NCBI RefSeq assembly: GCF_900112415.1
Contig: NZ_FOLV01000008.1
Location: forward strand, 62,001 to 126,000
Length of the DNA: 64,000 nt
Reading direction: 5' to 3'
DNA from: Bacillus sp. 491mf
Lineage (GTDB): Bacteria; Bacillota; Bacilli; Bacillales; Bacillaceae_G
Position numbers and translations under genes: made by a program. The notes under the pieces are model-generated. The model saw only the letters and a list, made by a program, of their open reading frames with translations. It ran no database searches and was not told the origin of the DNA. This document shows, piece by piece, positions 41,286 through 49,925 of the stretch (position 1 is its first letter; each line of letters opens with the position of its first letter).

Positions 41286-41363
41286 ATTAATTTGACACTT
41301 GTATAATCTATGAAGAATACAAAAAAATAAAATATTATTTGAGAAAGGAAGACGGGAATAAAA

Positions 41364-42608
41364 ATGAATGATCGAAATATCATCACAATTATTGGGTTAG
41401 GTTATGTAGGGCTTCCTTTAGCAATCCATTTTGCAAAACGAGGATATATGATAACCGGACTTGATAAAGATAAAAAAAAAATTGAAATGCTCAAAAAAGG
41501 GGAGAGTTATATTTCAGATGTTTCTTCAATAGAATTGCAACAATTATTAGAAAATAAAAAACTAATTGTACGTACTCCTAGTGAAGGGATAAAAAATTTT
41601 CAAAATAGTAATTATGTGATTGTAACCGTTCCAACTCCTCTTGATTCAAAAAATGAACCTGATTTAAGTGCGCTTTTATCTGTATCACACTATATTAAGC
41701 AAAATCTTCAAAAAGGACAAACCTTCATTTTTGAAAGTTCCACCTATCCAGGTACATTAGAAGAAGCGATAATTCCAATCATTGCTGAAACAGGTAATAA
41801 GGTTGGAAAAGACTTCTACATTGGATACTCTCCTGAACGAATTGATCCATCCAATCAACAATACACAATACAATCTATTCCAAAAGTCATTAGTGGTCAA
41901 ACGGAGATGTGTAAGCAAAAAGTACAACAATTATATAGCTCCGTCTTTAATACAATTGTCCCTGTTAGTTCACCAAAGGTTGCTGAGATGTGTAAGCTTT
42001 TTGAAAATATTCAGCGTTTAGTTAATATTTCTTTAGTAAATGAATTAAATATATTATGCAAAAAAACAAACATTGATTTTCATGAAGTGTTAGAAGCAGC
42101 AGCAACGAAACCATTTGGGTATACCCCATATTGGCCGGGGCCAGGAATCGGTGGACATTGTATCCCTGTCGATCCAATTTATTTTCAATGGAAAATGAAA
42201 CAATATGGTTTAAAAAGTCAATTAATTGAAGCAGCTCATTTAATTAATGAAGAGATGCCAATAGAAGTTGTAAAGCAAGTAAAAGGAGCAACCAAACCTT
42301 CAGGAAATATTTTAGTTGTTGGAATTGCTTATAAGAAGGATGTAAATGATTCGAGGGAATCTCCTGCTCTTAAAATTATGCAGCTTTTAGTGGAAGAAGG
42401 GTTTAGCATCCAATATCACGACCCGTATATTTCTAATGTGAAAATCGGGAACAGAATTTATCATTCGATTCCTTTGGAAGAGATAACAGTAAAACAAGCG
42501 GATTCTGTATTAATTTTAACCGATCATTCCACTATTGATTGGGAAATTCTAAAATCAACAAATCATATTATAGATACACGTGGAATTATGAAGAAAGCAA
42601 GTGTATAA
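41364..42608 (+). CDS. UDP-sugar (UDP-GlcNAc/ManNAc type) 6-dehydrogenase
   Basis: 414-residue nucleotide-sugar dehydrogenase. N-terminal NAD fold [12 protein letters not shown] (9-20), then [21 protein letters not shown], central [16 protein letters not shown] and active-site Cys266 in [14 protein letters not shown]-terminal domain with [17 protein letters not shown]. The [11 protein letters not shown] form is typical of UDP-N-acetylhexosamine dehydrogenases (WbpA/WecC type) rather than UDP-glucose dehydrogenase. The product, a UDP-sugar uronate, feeds surface polysaccharide. GAGAAAGGAAGACGGG precedes the ATG. Its pathway genes are largely missing here. Confidence 0.85.
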   Translation: MNDRNIITIIGLGYVGLPLAIHFAKRGYMITGLDKDKKKIEMLKKGESYISDVSSIELQQLLENKKLIVRTPSEGIKNFQNSNYVIVTVPTPLDSKNEPDLSALLSVSHYIKQNLQKGQTFIFESSTYPGTLEEAIIPIIAETGNKVGKDFYIGYSPERIDPSNQQYTIQSIPKVISGQTEMCKQKVQQLYSSVFNTIVPVSSPKVAEMCKLFENIQRLVNISLVNELNILCKKTNIDFHEVLEAAATKPFGYTPYWPGPGIGGHCIPVDPIYFQWKMKQYGLKSQLIEAAHLINEEMPIEVVKQVKGATKPSGNILVVGIAYKKDVNDSRESPALKIMQLLVEEGFSIQYHDPYISNVKIGNRIYHSIPLEEITVKQADSVLILTDHSTIDWEILKSTNHIIDTRGIMKKASV

Positions 42609-42754
42609 GCAAATACTGTTTGAGAGGATTGAATCTACGAAACTACGTAGCATATGAACAAAATGATGGTAATGTCATTAGAGGAAAATATGTGGAAAAA
42701 CCCGGGGAATATTATTTATATGAATCAATTTCATAATTCATTCTTTTTTCTGGT
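42609..42754 (+). other. Short stretch before IS element, gene relic possible
   Basis: A frame ending at 42736 (..NYVAYEQNDGNVIRGKYVEK..YLYESIS) looks coding in composition but has no ribosome-bound start and joins the dehydrogenase end out of frame. It may be a remnant of the next glycan gene cut by the IS. Confidence 0.3.
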
Positions 42755-44224
42755 TAGAGTGGCAGGATTTTAGAAGTATATTTTTTTGAAAATGCTAAGC
42801 GACTTGCTTCATTTCTTTCATTTTCTGATTGATGCGATCTACCGCTAACTTCGAGGTATTATAAACAAGCGTCACAGGGTCGAAATGTACTTTTGCTCGT
42901 TTTCCAGATCGATATCGGACATTTTTTAACTGAAAGAATTCTTTTAAGTATGCGTTCACTCGTTCGACAGCACTTCTTTGATTGTAAAGCTTTTTCCATG
43001 CTTCTGATCCACGACCTGGAGCGCTATATTTCCGAATATCTGTCTCCATTTTGATTTTAAAGAATTTTTGGCAAAGAGAATCTGTCGCTAATGAGCAAGT
43101 TTTACACTCATCTGGTTGTGTATATTTCAAGTTTTGATATTTCTCATCAAAACTGTCATAGTGATACGAATGTTTACGTACACAAGTAGGAGCGAAATAT
43201 TCATCAAAACCAAGAAACTCTTCTTCATTGCGCTTATTATAGGCAATGATCATTTTCGCTTTCATACGATGAAGTTGTGTATAAATCGCTTTGTAATCAT
43301 AACCCGCATCTAACACGCCATACCGAATTGTCAACGAAGAAAGCCGTTCTTGTATACCTTTTAGTAAAGGAATCGCGACTTTTCCTCATGTAAACTTGCG
43401 GAAGACATGAGAGATTGCAGAATATATTGGCTCTTAGAACCAACCGCCAAGTGGGCTTTGAAGCCAAACCAAAGGTGCTTTTCCTTTCACTCTTTTTCTT
43501 GATGCCCCAATTTGGATGCATAGGAATTTCTGTTCGTAAGGCTTCTAGACAGATATCTAGTTGATCTTCTATTGTTTTTTCGTAGATGTTTTTTTAATTT
43601 TTTCGTTCTTGTTTTTCTTGTTGAACGGCTTCTTGTTCAGCCTTCCGTTTACGACCACGTTTTTTTGGTTCTGGTTTTGGTTTCTTTTCTTGTGAAGTCG
43701 CCTGATCTCGAGATTCAAAATGTGTCGCATCAATAGAAACAACATCATCTGTAATAAACTCTTCTTGAATCGCTTGAAGAAGTATAGTTTCTTGAACGAT
43801 TTCTAGTACATTGGATTCACTTAATTTCTGAGTGAACCGTGAAAAAGAAGCTTCGGAAGGGATGCGATCAGAAAATAAAAAACCGCACTCCAGATGAAAC
43901 ATAAAATCATGGCGTAACCGTTTCACAAGATCTTTAATTGTTGGAATTCGTTCCACAATACGAGCAACGAGGGCATAGATCATCGCTGTGTAATTTAATT
44001 CTGTTGGCGCACCATAGATTGATCGTTTCGAAACAGCGGCTAGGACAGGTTCAATTGTCAATGTCGAAAAAATTGCTTCGAATCGTCTCGTTGGTTCTAA
44101 ATCATATAAATCTTTGATGTCAAATAGGCTTTCTTGTCGTATAATAGGCACAGGGAGTCAACCTCTTTTCTTGTTTTGGTTTGTGTCGTAACTACCATTA
44201 TACAAGAATTTGGGGAGGTACTCC
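42755..44224 (-). mobile_element. IS1182-type insertion sequence, inactivated
   Basis: About 1.47 kb containing a broken IS1182-family transposase. Ends are uncertain: GAGTGGCAGG at the left and its weak partner GAGTACCTCC (reverse of the right edge) are the best candidates. No clear target duplication. Confidence 0.6.
42795..44151 (-). pseudogene. IS1182 family transposase, frameshifted
   Basis: Transposase in at least three frames. The N-terminal part (44151-43594) starts MPIIRQESLFDIKDLYDLEP and includes SIDATHFESRDQ with the first catalytic Asp, ending in a Lys/Gln-rich stretch and a stop. A middle piece (43521-43297) and the C-terminal part (43334-42795; RYGVLDAGYDYKAIY, RGSEAWKKLYNQRSAVERVN with the catalytic Glu) follow in other frames. 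The intact protein would be about 450-480 residues. Stops and frameshifts mean it cannot transpose itself. Confidence 0.8.
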
Positions 44225-44244
44225 TTTTTTATGTTCTCAAAACC

Positions 44245-44417
44245 CTTGGTACATCAGGACCGAGAATTATGAAATTGATTCATTTATTAAACTTAAACTT
44301 CTTAATAATGTTGGTTGGGAAACATTATTGTGTCCCAGTGTTACACCAACCACTTCACTTATTTTTGGTGACCATCTTGAGGGATTTTCGCATTTATTTC
44401 AAGTTCAAAAAGAATAA
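44245..44417 (+). pseudogene. 3' relic of a gene cut by the IS element
   Basis: The frame RTENYEIDSFIKLKLLNNVG..TTSLIFGDHLEGFSHLFQVQ ends at a TAA (44417) twelve bases before the next frame. It looks like the C-terminus of a cytoplasmic enzyme, probably of the same glycan cluster. No family recognised. Confidence 0.4.
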
Positions 44418-44446
44418 ATCAGACAAATTTGGAAAGGTGGATATTG

Positions 44447-45262
44447 TTGCTAAGTCAATATAAAAAAATAAAAATTTCATATGATGAATTAGATAAAATC
44501 TCACTGAATAGAATAGAGCCCTTTATATTGCATATCGAATGGAATAATGTGTGTTATGAATTTTTAATTCGTATTAAACAAAAGTCACCAAATGTCATTA
44601 TATTAGGATCGGGGGCAAGTGAAAATCAGCATCCACCTATCTTTCAGAGGTACACATGGATGGAAGAATTCGATGATTCTTTAATTTTTTATAATGATCC
44701 TACTCTTTATTTAGGTAATATTAATTTAGGCTGGGGACAAGGAACTATTGAGCGATTCTACTTGAAAGAAATAGCCATCATTTTAGAGAAATTAATACAA
44801 AAGCTGAATGTAGCAAATGAAAATATACTGTTTTACGGAAGCTCCGGAGGGGGCTTCATGTCTTTAATATTAGCAGGGTATATAAGAGAGTCCTGTGCAT
44901 TAGTAAATAATCCTCAAACCATCTTAACAAACTGGTATATAGATCCCCTCAAACAGGTATTTAATATTTCTTATCCCAATCTGTCTTTGGAGGAGATTAA
45001 CCACTTATTTGCCGAAAGAATAAATGTTATAGCATTTTATAACCAAATAAAATATGTACCACGCATTTATTATTTACAAAATATAGCCGCAGAATTTGAT
45101 ATGAAGAATCATCTAGAGCCCTTTGTTGAGGGGTTACAACAAATAGATAAAAATTGCCATGTAAACCCAGTAAAGATAGATTTGTATTTTGATAAACATT
45201 CGGGTCATATTCCATTAGAGAAAAATAAAATTCTCCGTTATATAAATTTAATAAAACAATAA
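44447..45262 (+). CDS. Alpha/beta-hydrolase-like protein, XcbB/CpsF or Asp2-like
   Basis: About 271 residues. A nucleophile elbow FYGSSGGGFMSLILA (~residues 134-148) marks an alpha/beta-hydrolase fold; a GWGQGTIERFYLKEIAIIL helix precedes it and KHSGHIPLEKNK near the end may hold the catalytic His. This layout is seen in capsular-polysaccharide proteins of the XcbB/CpsF type and in Asp2 of accessory secretion; either would fit the glycan setting. TTG at 44447 is preferred because AAAGGTGG lies six bases upstream; a TTG at 44429 precedes that site. Upstream genes are destroyed by the IS. Confidence 0.55.
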   Translation: MLSQYKKIKISYDELDKISLNRIEPFILHIEWNNVCYEFLIRIKQKSPNVIILGSGASENQHPPIFQRYTWMEEFDDSLIFYNDPTLYLGNINLGWGQGTIERFYLKEIAIILEKLIQKLNVANENILFYGSSGGGFMSLILAGYIRESCALVNNPQTILTNWYIDPLKQVFNISYPNLSLEEINHLFAERINVIAFYNQIKYVPRIYYLQNIAAEFDMKNHLEPFVEGLQQIDKNCHVNPVKIDLYFDKHSGHIPLEKNKILRYINLIKQ

Positions 45263-45388
45263 TAGTAACTACAATTTGTATAATATTTTATTTGTTATTT
45301 TGAAAAGAAGTATAATCTAAACTCATTTAAAGAAGGAAATTTAGACAAGCAGGAGAATGAAAACCTCTCTTTCTTTTTCAAGAATAAT

Positions 45389-45572
45389 AAAAAATACTAT
45401 CTCCAAATTGGGAAGGTACTGAAAAAGTGATTGCTTTGAAAAAATAACACGCATTTTATCAATATGCTGAAAATAGAAAGGGATCCATCACCTGTATATG
45501 GTAGGTGATGGATCCCTTTTTCTTATGAAGTGGACTTTTTCAGTGGTCTCCAAATTGGAGGTAGTATTTTTT
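45389..45572. mobile_element. MITE-like element with ~40-bp inverted repeats and inner hairpin
   Basis: Left end (45389-45428, AAAAAATACTATCTCCAAAT..) and right end (45534-45572, complement AAAAAATACTACCTCCAATT..) match over about 38 of 40 positions allowing small gaps, finishing ACTGAAAAAGT in both. The interior holds a 14-bp perfect hairpin with T-run at 45480-45521 and no ORF. Confidence 0.65.
45480..45521 (+). terminator. Strong hairpin with T-run inside MITE-like element
   Basis: GGGATCCATCACCT / AGGTGATGGATCCC perfect 14-bp stem, 9-nt loop, then TTTTT. It would terminate plus-strand transcription from the 44447 gene. Confidence 0.8.
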
Positions 45573-45629
45573 AAAACATTTTTATAGAAGTGTGGAATTA
45601 CGTAATTTTTTATATCAACTTTGTTTCTT

Positions 45630-45975
45630 ATTTGTTTACTTCCCTTCTCTCCCTTCCGTGAATCAGGTAAAGCTTTTAAGGCTTCATCAAACTTCCGTCT
45701 GGCATGCCCCACATCCCACAAGAGTGACATCCGGTACTTGATGATAACCACTTATATCCATCTACTTGTAAATACCCTTGAAAACCAGTTAAAAAACGCT
45801 TCGGATGTTCCCCTGCTCTTGCGGGCTGATAGTCATAGAGAACAGTAGGGATATCCTCTCATCCCGTACGGTATAACCACAGATAAGACTTGGAAGGTTG
45901 TTTCATCCGCATGAAGGATGGTTCGAGTAAGTAGATATTCATGCATCCTTTCATTACATTGTACATAGACCATAA
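45630..45975 (-). pseudogene. IS66 family transposase (TnpC) fragments
   Basis: Pieces of an IS66 TnpC in different frames on the minus strand: EYLLTRTILHADETTFQ (45930 region; HADETT is the IS66 signature around the first catalytic Asp), SKSYLWLYRTG, then PTVLYDYQPARAGEHPKRFL, GYLQVDGY and finally GHARRKFDEALKALPDSRKG (45700-45630). Deletions and frameshifts separate them. The left part runs close to the MITE-like element. Confidence 0.75.
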
Positions 45976-46095
45976 ACCGAACATGAATATAATTACATGT
46001 ATCTCGATCAAATCCCTTGTTGAGAAATAAATTAATCCCTTACCAATAAAAGGGAAATAATTATACAATGAACTTGTACGTATTCTATTATAGGA

Positions 46096-46624
46096 GTGAT
46101 AAATTCGAAACGTGTTATGGGTGATTAACTGGCACAATGTTGTTTGGTGTATCAAATACGGCGGCTTATGCAGATTCTTCTTCACAGCCATATAAAGTTG
46201 TAACACCGGGTGAATTGAATGAAAATCCTACAACAATTGGATTTGATAACAAAGCCGAATTTGAAACATACTTAAAGACACATCCAATTTTCTGAATGTT
46301 ACAAAATCCCTACAATCTTCATCACAGATTTATTCTACTTTTTATTATGACATAGATTTAAAGGGAGCGCATCTTACTGTGAACTCAAGTAGAAACCCTG
46401 TTATTTTAGCTAACTTTGGTGGTTCAAATAACGATGCAGTTTCATCTATCCTTACACATCCATTTGGAGACTATACAACAATTTATGAACATAGTAATGC
46501 AAAAGGACGTGCGCTTGCTATTGTAAACAATGGGAAATATATTAATTTAACAACAGTTAGTATGGGAGATGGCGCAAAAACATGGAATGATCAAGCTTCC
46601 TCTGCTATTGTGAAGGCAAATTAA
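46096..46624 (+). pseudogene. Secreted beta/gamma-crystallin-like protein, frameshifted
   Basis: An AGGAGTG site near 46090 leads into a broken signal peptide (..KRVMG | LTGTMLFGVSNTAAYADSSS), with a frame change near 46120. The mature part continues to HPIF and a stop at 46295; in another frame the rest follows (VNSSRNPVILANFGGSNNDA.. to 46624). The C-terminal DYTTIYEHSNAKGRALAI..TWNDQASSAIV matches the beta/gamma-crystallin / peptidase-inhibitor I36-like fold. At least two frameshifts make it a pseudogene. Confidence 0.6.
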
Positions 46625-46646
46625 TACTAAGCTAATAGAAACAACG

Positions 46647-46674
46647 AAGAGCCGACTCTTAAGAGTTGGCTCTT
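46647..46674. terminator. Intrinsic terminator between pseudogene and sensor kinase
   Basis: AAGAGCCGACTCTT / AAGAGTTGGCTCTT, 14-bp stem with one G-U and no loop spacer beyond the centre; T-rich beyond. Serves the plus-strand pseudogene and possibly the minus operon. Confidence 0.65.
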
Positions 46675-46845
46675 ATTACTGCCGTAGCTTTGAAACAAAG
46701 TCGTAACGTTTTATCTCATTGACCAATACATTCATACAGGTTTACTTTTGATAAAACCTAAACTTAAATCTGCTGAAAAAGAATCCATTTTAATTGGAAG
46801 ATATTCAAACTATAGTGCTTCGTAAAAAATAATAAAAAGTACGCT

Positions 46846-47844
46846 TTATATTTTTTTCATTGTGGTAAAACAAAATATAGTCCCATCTTTATCTGACTGT
46901 AAAGTATATTTGATATTGAGCAGTCTAGATATATCCTCAATTATTTTTAATCCAAGTCCCGTACTTTGACCATTCATATCAAAACCAATTCCATTATCCC
47001 TAATAGAAACAACACTATTTTCAATCGTTACCACAAGTTTTTTAGCTTTTGAGTGTTGTAATGTATTCTGAAAAATGTTATCAAATAATCTTTGAAGCCA
47101 CAAATCGTTGCTAGTCCATATCAAATCTTTCTGTATTGGATTATATACTAATTCGATATCATGCATACTATACAGATAACTCCATTTTTTAACCATCGTT
47201 TCTAATATATTATGTATATTCACATCATCATTTACAATATAAGAATTCTCTAATGCATCTGTAGATTGTAATTTCAATTCATTTGTTAATTCAGCTATAT
47301 ACTGTATTTGTTGATATAATGATTCTAGTACTTGTTTTTGGCCATTATATTGATCTTCTAAATAAAACAATTGTAATCTCATAGCTGTTAAAGGTGTATT
47401 AATATCATGCCTTAATTTATTTAAAAGTTCCTTTTTCATTTCCTCTTGCTGTTTCAGTTCTAATTCCCGATATGTAGTTCTTTCAATTAATAAATTTACT
47501 GATTTAATTAATTCTCCTATTTCATCTTCACTTTCCACATCTAATGTATTTGGAACCTTTTTATCGCTAGCTAAATGTCGAATTGTCTTATTTAATATAT
47601 TTATTTTATTTAATAGCGAGTTAATTGTTTTCGAAAATAAAAAGGCTAACAATAATAGTGATACAAAAAAGATAACTAGCATTGTAGGATATGCAAATGA
47701 TTCATGGAAAGGAATGTACTTATTCTTCGCCTTAAAGACACTATCATAAATTACTGACATAAGCACACTAATCAGTAGCAATAACATTGGCACGCTAATT
47801 ATAGCGGAAAATAATAATAACTGGTATTTCTTCTTTAATTTCAT
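46846..47844 (-). CDS. Sensor histidine kinase
   Basis: 332 residues: two membrane helices (~8-30 and ~52-70) with only a short outer loop, a HAMP-like linker, phosphorylation His146 in LRHDINTPLTAMRL, then HATPase_c with N box (FDNIFQNTLQHS), G1 (IRDNGIGFD) and G2 (GLGLKIIEDI). A tiny extracytoplasmic loop is typical of kinases that sense stress within the membrane. Its first codons overlap the end of the response-regulator gene by four bases. The signal is unknown; an alpha/beta hydrolase gene heads the operon. Confidence 0.9.
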   Translation of the reverse strand: MKLKKKYQLLLFSAIISVPMLLLLISVLMSVIYDSVFKAKNKYIPFHESFAYPTMLVIFFVSLLLLAFLFSKTINSLLNKINILNKTIRHLASDKKVPNTLDVESEDEIGELIKSVNLLIERTTYRELELKQQEEMKKELLNKLRHDINTPLTAMRLQLFYLEDQYNGQKQVLESLYQQIQYIAELTNELKLQSTDALENSYIVNDDVNIHNILETMVKKWSYLYSMHDIELVYNPIQKDLIWTSNDLWLQRLFDNIFQNTLQHSKAKKLVVTIENSVVSIRDNGIGFDMNGQSTGLGLKIIEDISRLLNIKYTLQSDKDGTIFCFTTMKKI

Positions 47845-48512
47845 TTTTTCATATAGGTATTTAGTCGATACCCTTCTCCATATATATTTTGAATAATTTC
47901 ACCGGTTTGATCATGAATCTTCGTTCTAATTTTTTTAATGTGTACATTCACAATATTGGGATTTCTGTCTTCCAGTTGCCATAAATAATCAAAGAAATGT
48001 TCTTTCGTTAAAATTCTATCCCTATTTTCATATAAATAGAAAAATATTTTACGCTCAATCATAGTAAAAGCGATTTCATTATGTAAGTTAGTATTAAAAA
48101 CCTTTTTATGTTCTGTATCTATAAATAAATGTTTAATTTGCGTAAACGTACCATATTGATTATCTAGCATTTTCTGCATTCTTAGTAACAGCTCTCTAGG
48201 ATCAAAAGGCTTTACCATATAATCCTCCCCAATTGTCAAACCTTGGAGTTTGCTATCCATATCACTTCGAGCAGATAGAAAGATAACTGGAATATTTAAC
48301 CCGAGACTTTTTATTTTCTTTGTAATTTGATAGCCATCTTCACCTGGCAACATAATATCCATTATGACTAAATCTATCTCATGGATGATTTCAGTAATAT
48401 CTTTTCCTTCTTTCTTCCAACATACATTGTACCCTTCGCGTTGCAAAATTTTTTGCAATAAATCACCAATCACCAAGTCATCTTCAACAATTAAAATGTT
48501 ATATCCTTTCAT
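47841..48512 (-). CDS. OmpR/PhoB family response regulator
   Basis: 223 residues: receiver domain with acidic pocket (E10, D11, D12), phospho-acceptor Asp52 in IMDIMLPGEDG and a Lys at VKPFDPRELL; the C-terminal winged helix (~125-222) is of the Trans_reg_C type (LTKEHFFDYLW, NPNIVNVHIKKIRTKI). ATG 48512 preferred to GTG 48515. Coupled to the downstream kinase by overlap; ten bases after the hydrolase gene. The operon may respond to an envelope or lipid signal (inference). Confidence 0.92.
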   Translation of the reverse strand: MKGYNILIVEDDLVIGDLLQKILQREGYNVCWKKEGKDITEIIHEIDLVIMDIMLPGEDGYQITKKIKSLGLNIPVIFLSARSDMDSKLQGLTIGEDYMVKPFDPRELLLRMQKMLDNQYGTFTQIKHLFIDTEHKKVFNTNLHNEIAFTMIERKIFFYLYENRDRILTKEHFFDYLWQLEDRNPNIVNVHIKKIRTKIHDQTGEIIQNIYGEGYRLNTYMKK

Positions 48513-48525
48513 CACGTAAAACCCT

Positions 48526-49509
48526 TCATTTTTTATCTTTCTTATTCATAAACTCCATTGTAAGATTGTAGATTTCATCTGGTTCGTATAAATAAATACT
48601 ATGTGTACCATTAATTGTTATAACTTCTGAATTTGAGAGTTGTTTAGCAAAATGCTTATAATCTTTATTCTTCTGTTTTGTGATTTTCGAGTTTTTATAT
48701 TGCTCAGCAACCGCATCTATAAACAAGATCGGTGTTTCTTTTGGGAACGGTAGATGAATTGATTTCTTTCCATTTTCATATACCTGTAAAAGCTCTTGCT
48801 CCATATCATCATTAAAGAATTGTTTAAATGCTAGTGCTTTATATACCTCTTTTTCCTGTTCAGTTAAAAAAGACTGTCGAATGACTTCAGGATTATAAGC
48901 TAAAGATGGTACCAATCTATGCAATCCGATTTTTGCAAAAATATTTATTCCTTTTACTTTTAGTGTATCAACTAGACTTCGTTTATATGTTGCATACTGC
49001 TGCGGCAGGCCAATATCTAAAGCTATGATTCCCTTTATCTCATTCGGATATTTTTGTGCCCAGTAGATAGCCTCTAGGCCTGATAAAGAGTGTGGCATTA
49101 ATATATATGGTGGCTTATTTCCACTTTGAATAAGTGCTTTCCTAGTCTGTTCTAATATTACATCAATATCTCTGTTATCTTCAAAAGCATCGCTGTAACC
49201 ATAACCCGCTCTTTCTACGACAGCTATTTTGTTCTCTTTTGAAAATTTGCTATACAAACTTTTCAATTCATAAACCGGAGCAGCTATCCCAGCACCAGAC
49301 ATAAATACATATGTATCCTCACCGCTTCCCTCATTATATACGTTCATTTTTTTGTTATTAAAATGAACTAACGTTCCCTTACTTTTAATTAACGCTGCTT
49401 CCTTGCTTAATTGGTAGTTATGGTATATACATACTGATACTGAAACAAGTAAAACAACCGCAATGAACGCAACAAATATATTTTTTAATACTTTAAACAA
49501 TTTTCTCAT
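48526..49509 (-). CDS. Membrane-anchored alpha/beta hydrolase
   Basis: 327 residues, one N-terminal membrane helix (~10-30). The hydrolase fold has an oxyanion-loop FMSGAGIAAP, nucleophile Ser in LMPHSLSGLEAI (P-H-S-x-S-G instead of G-x-S-x-G), acid region ILFIDAVAEQ and His in INGTHSIYLYEPD. It resembles membrane-bound esterases; substrate unknown. It is first in an operon with the two-component system, so it may be part of its response or produce its signal. AAAGGAGAATTC precedes the ATG. Confidence 0.82.
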   Translation of the reverse strand: MRKLFKVLKNIFVAFIAVVLLVSVSVCIYHNYQLSKEAALIKSKGTLVHFNNKKMNVYNEGSGEDTYVFMSGAGIAAPVYELKSLYSKFSKENKIAVVERAGYGYSDAFEDNRDIDVILEQTRKALIQSGNKPPYILMPHSLSGLEAIYWAQKYPNEIKGIIALDIGLPQQYATYKRSLVDTLKVKGINIFAKIGLHRLVPSLAYNPEVIRQSFLTEQEKEVYKALAFKQFFNDDMEQELLQVYENGKKSIHLPFPKETPILFIDAVAEQYKNSKITKQKNKDYKHFAKQLSNSEVITINGTHSIYLYEPDEIYNLTMEFMNKKDKK

Positions 49510-49624
49510 AGAATTCTCCTTTCAAGCTATATTGAAAGGATACGAGATAAAAATAAATTTCTAATAAATTTTTATACCATTACTACTCCTTCACCGAGAC
49601 AAAAAGGAGACCTTTTTTCTATCT

Positions 49625-49906
49625 TTAACAGCAGCTTTCTCCTCCATGGAAGACTAATCCCACTTCTTCGCCTTCCCCTTCAAAATCAAGAGTAAGCTTA
49701 TCTACTACATCTAAAACCTTTTTATCTATTGCAACCTCTAGTCCATTAACTGTTTGTACAATGTCGTCTTCTTCTACCATAGCTAATGACATTCCCCAAC
49801 TTGGTCCACAACATCCAGCACCTTCAAATGAAAAACGTAATGTAGACACACCATGTGCTTTCATAACCTCTTCAATATATGCTTTTGCTCCATCTGTAAT
49901 AATCAT
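49625..49906 (-). CDS. IscA/HesB-like Fe-S protein at end of ars operon
   Basis: 93-residue HesB/IscA-type protein. Cysteines at C32, C33 (GAGCCGPSWGM) and a C-terminal Cys-Cys pair (GGESCC); the family's usual C-x(n)-CGC ligands are replaced by these vicinal pairs, well suited to soft metals or As(III). It starts 19 bases after arsA on the same strand, with GAGGAGATAAT upstream, and is thus the last gene of the arsenic operon. It may repair or carry Fe-S clusters under arsenic stress (inference). Confidence 0.8.
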   Translation of the reverse strand: MIITDGAKAYIEEVMKAHGVSTLRFSFEGAGCCGPSWGMSLAMVEEDDIVQTVNGLEVAIDKKVLDVVDKLTLDFEGEGEEVGLVFHGGESCC

Positions 49907-49925
49907 GATATTATCTCCTCTACTT

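Noticed and set aside
42755-44224. Three separate hypothetical genes on the minus strand
   Set aside because: They are successive pieces of one IS1182 transposase in different frames, not independent genes.
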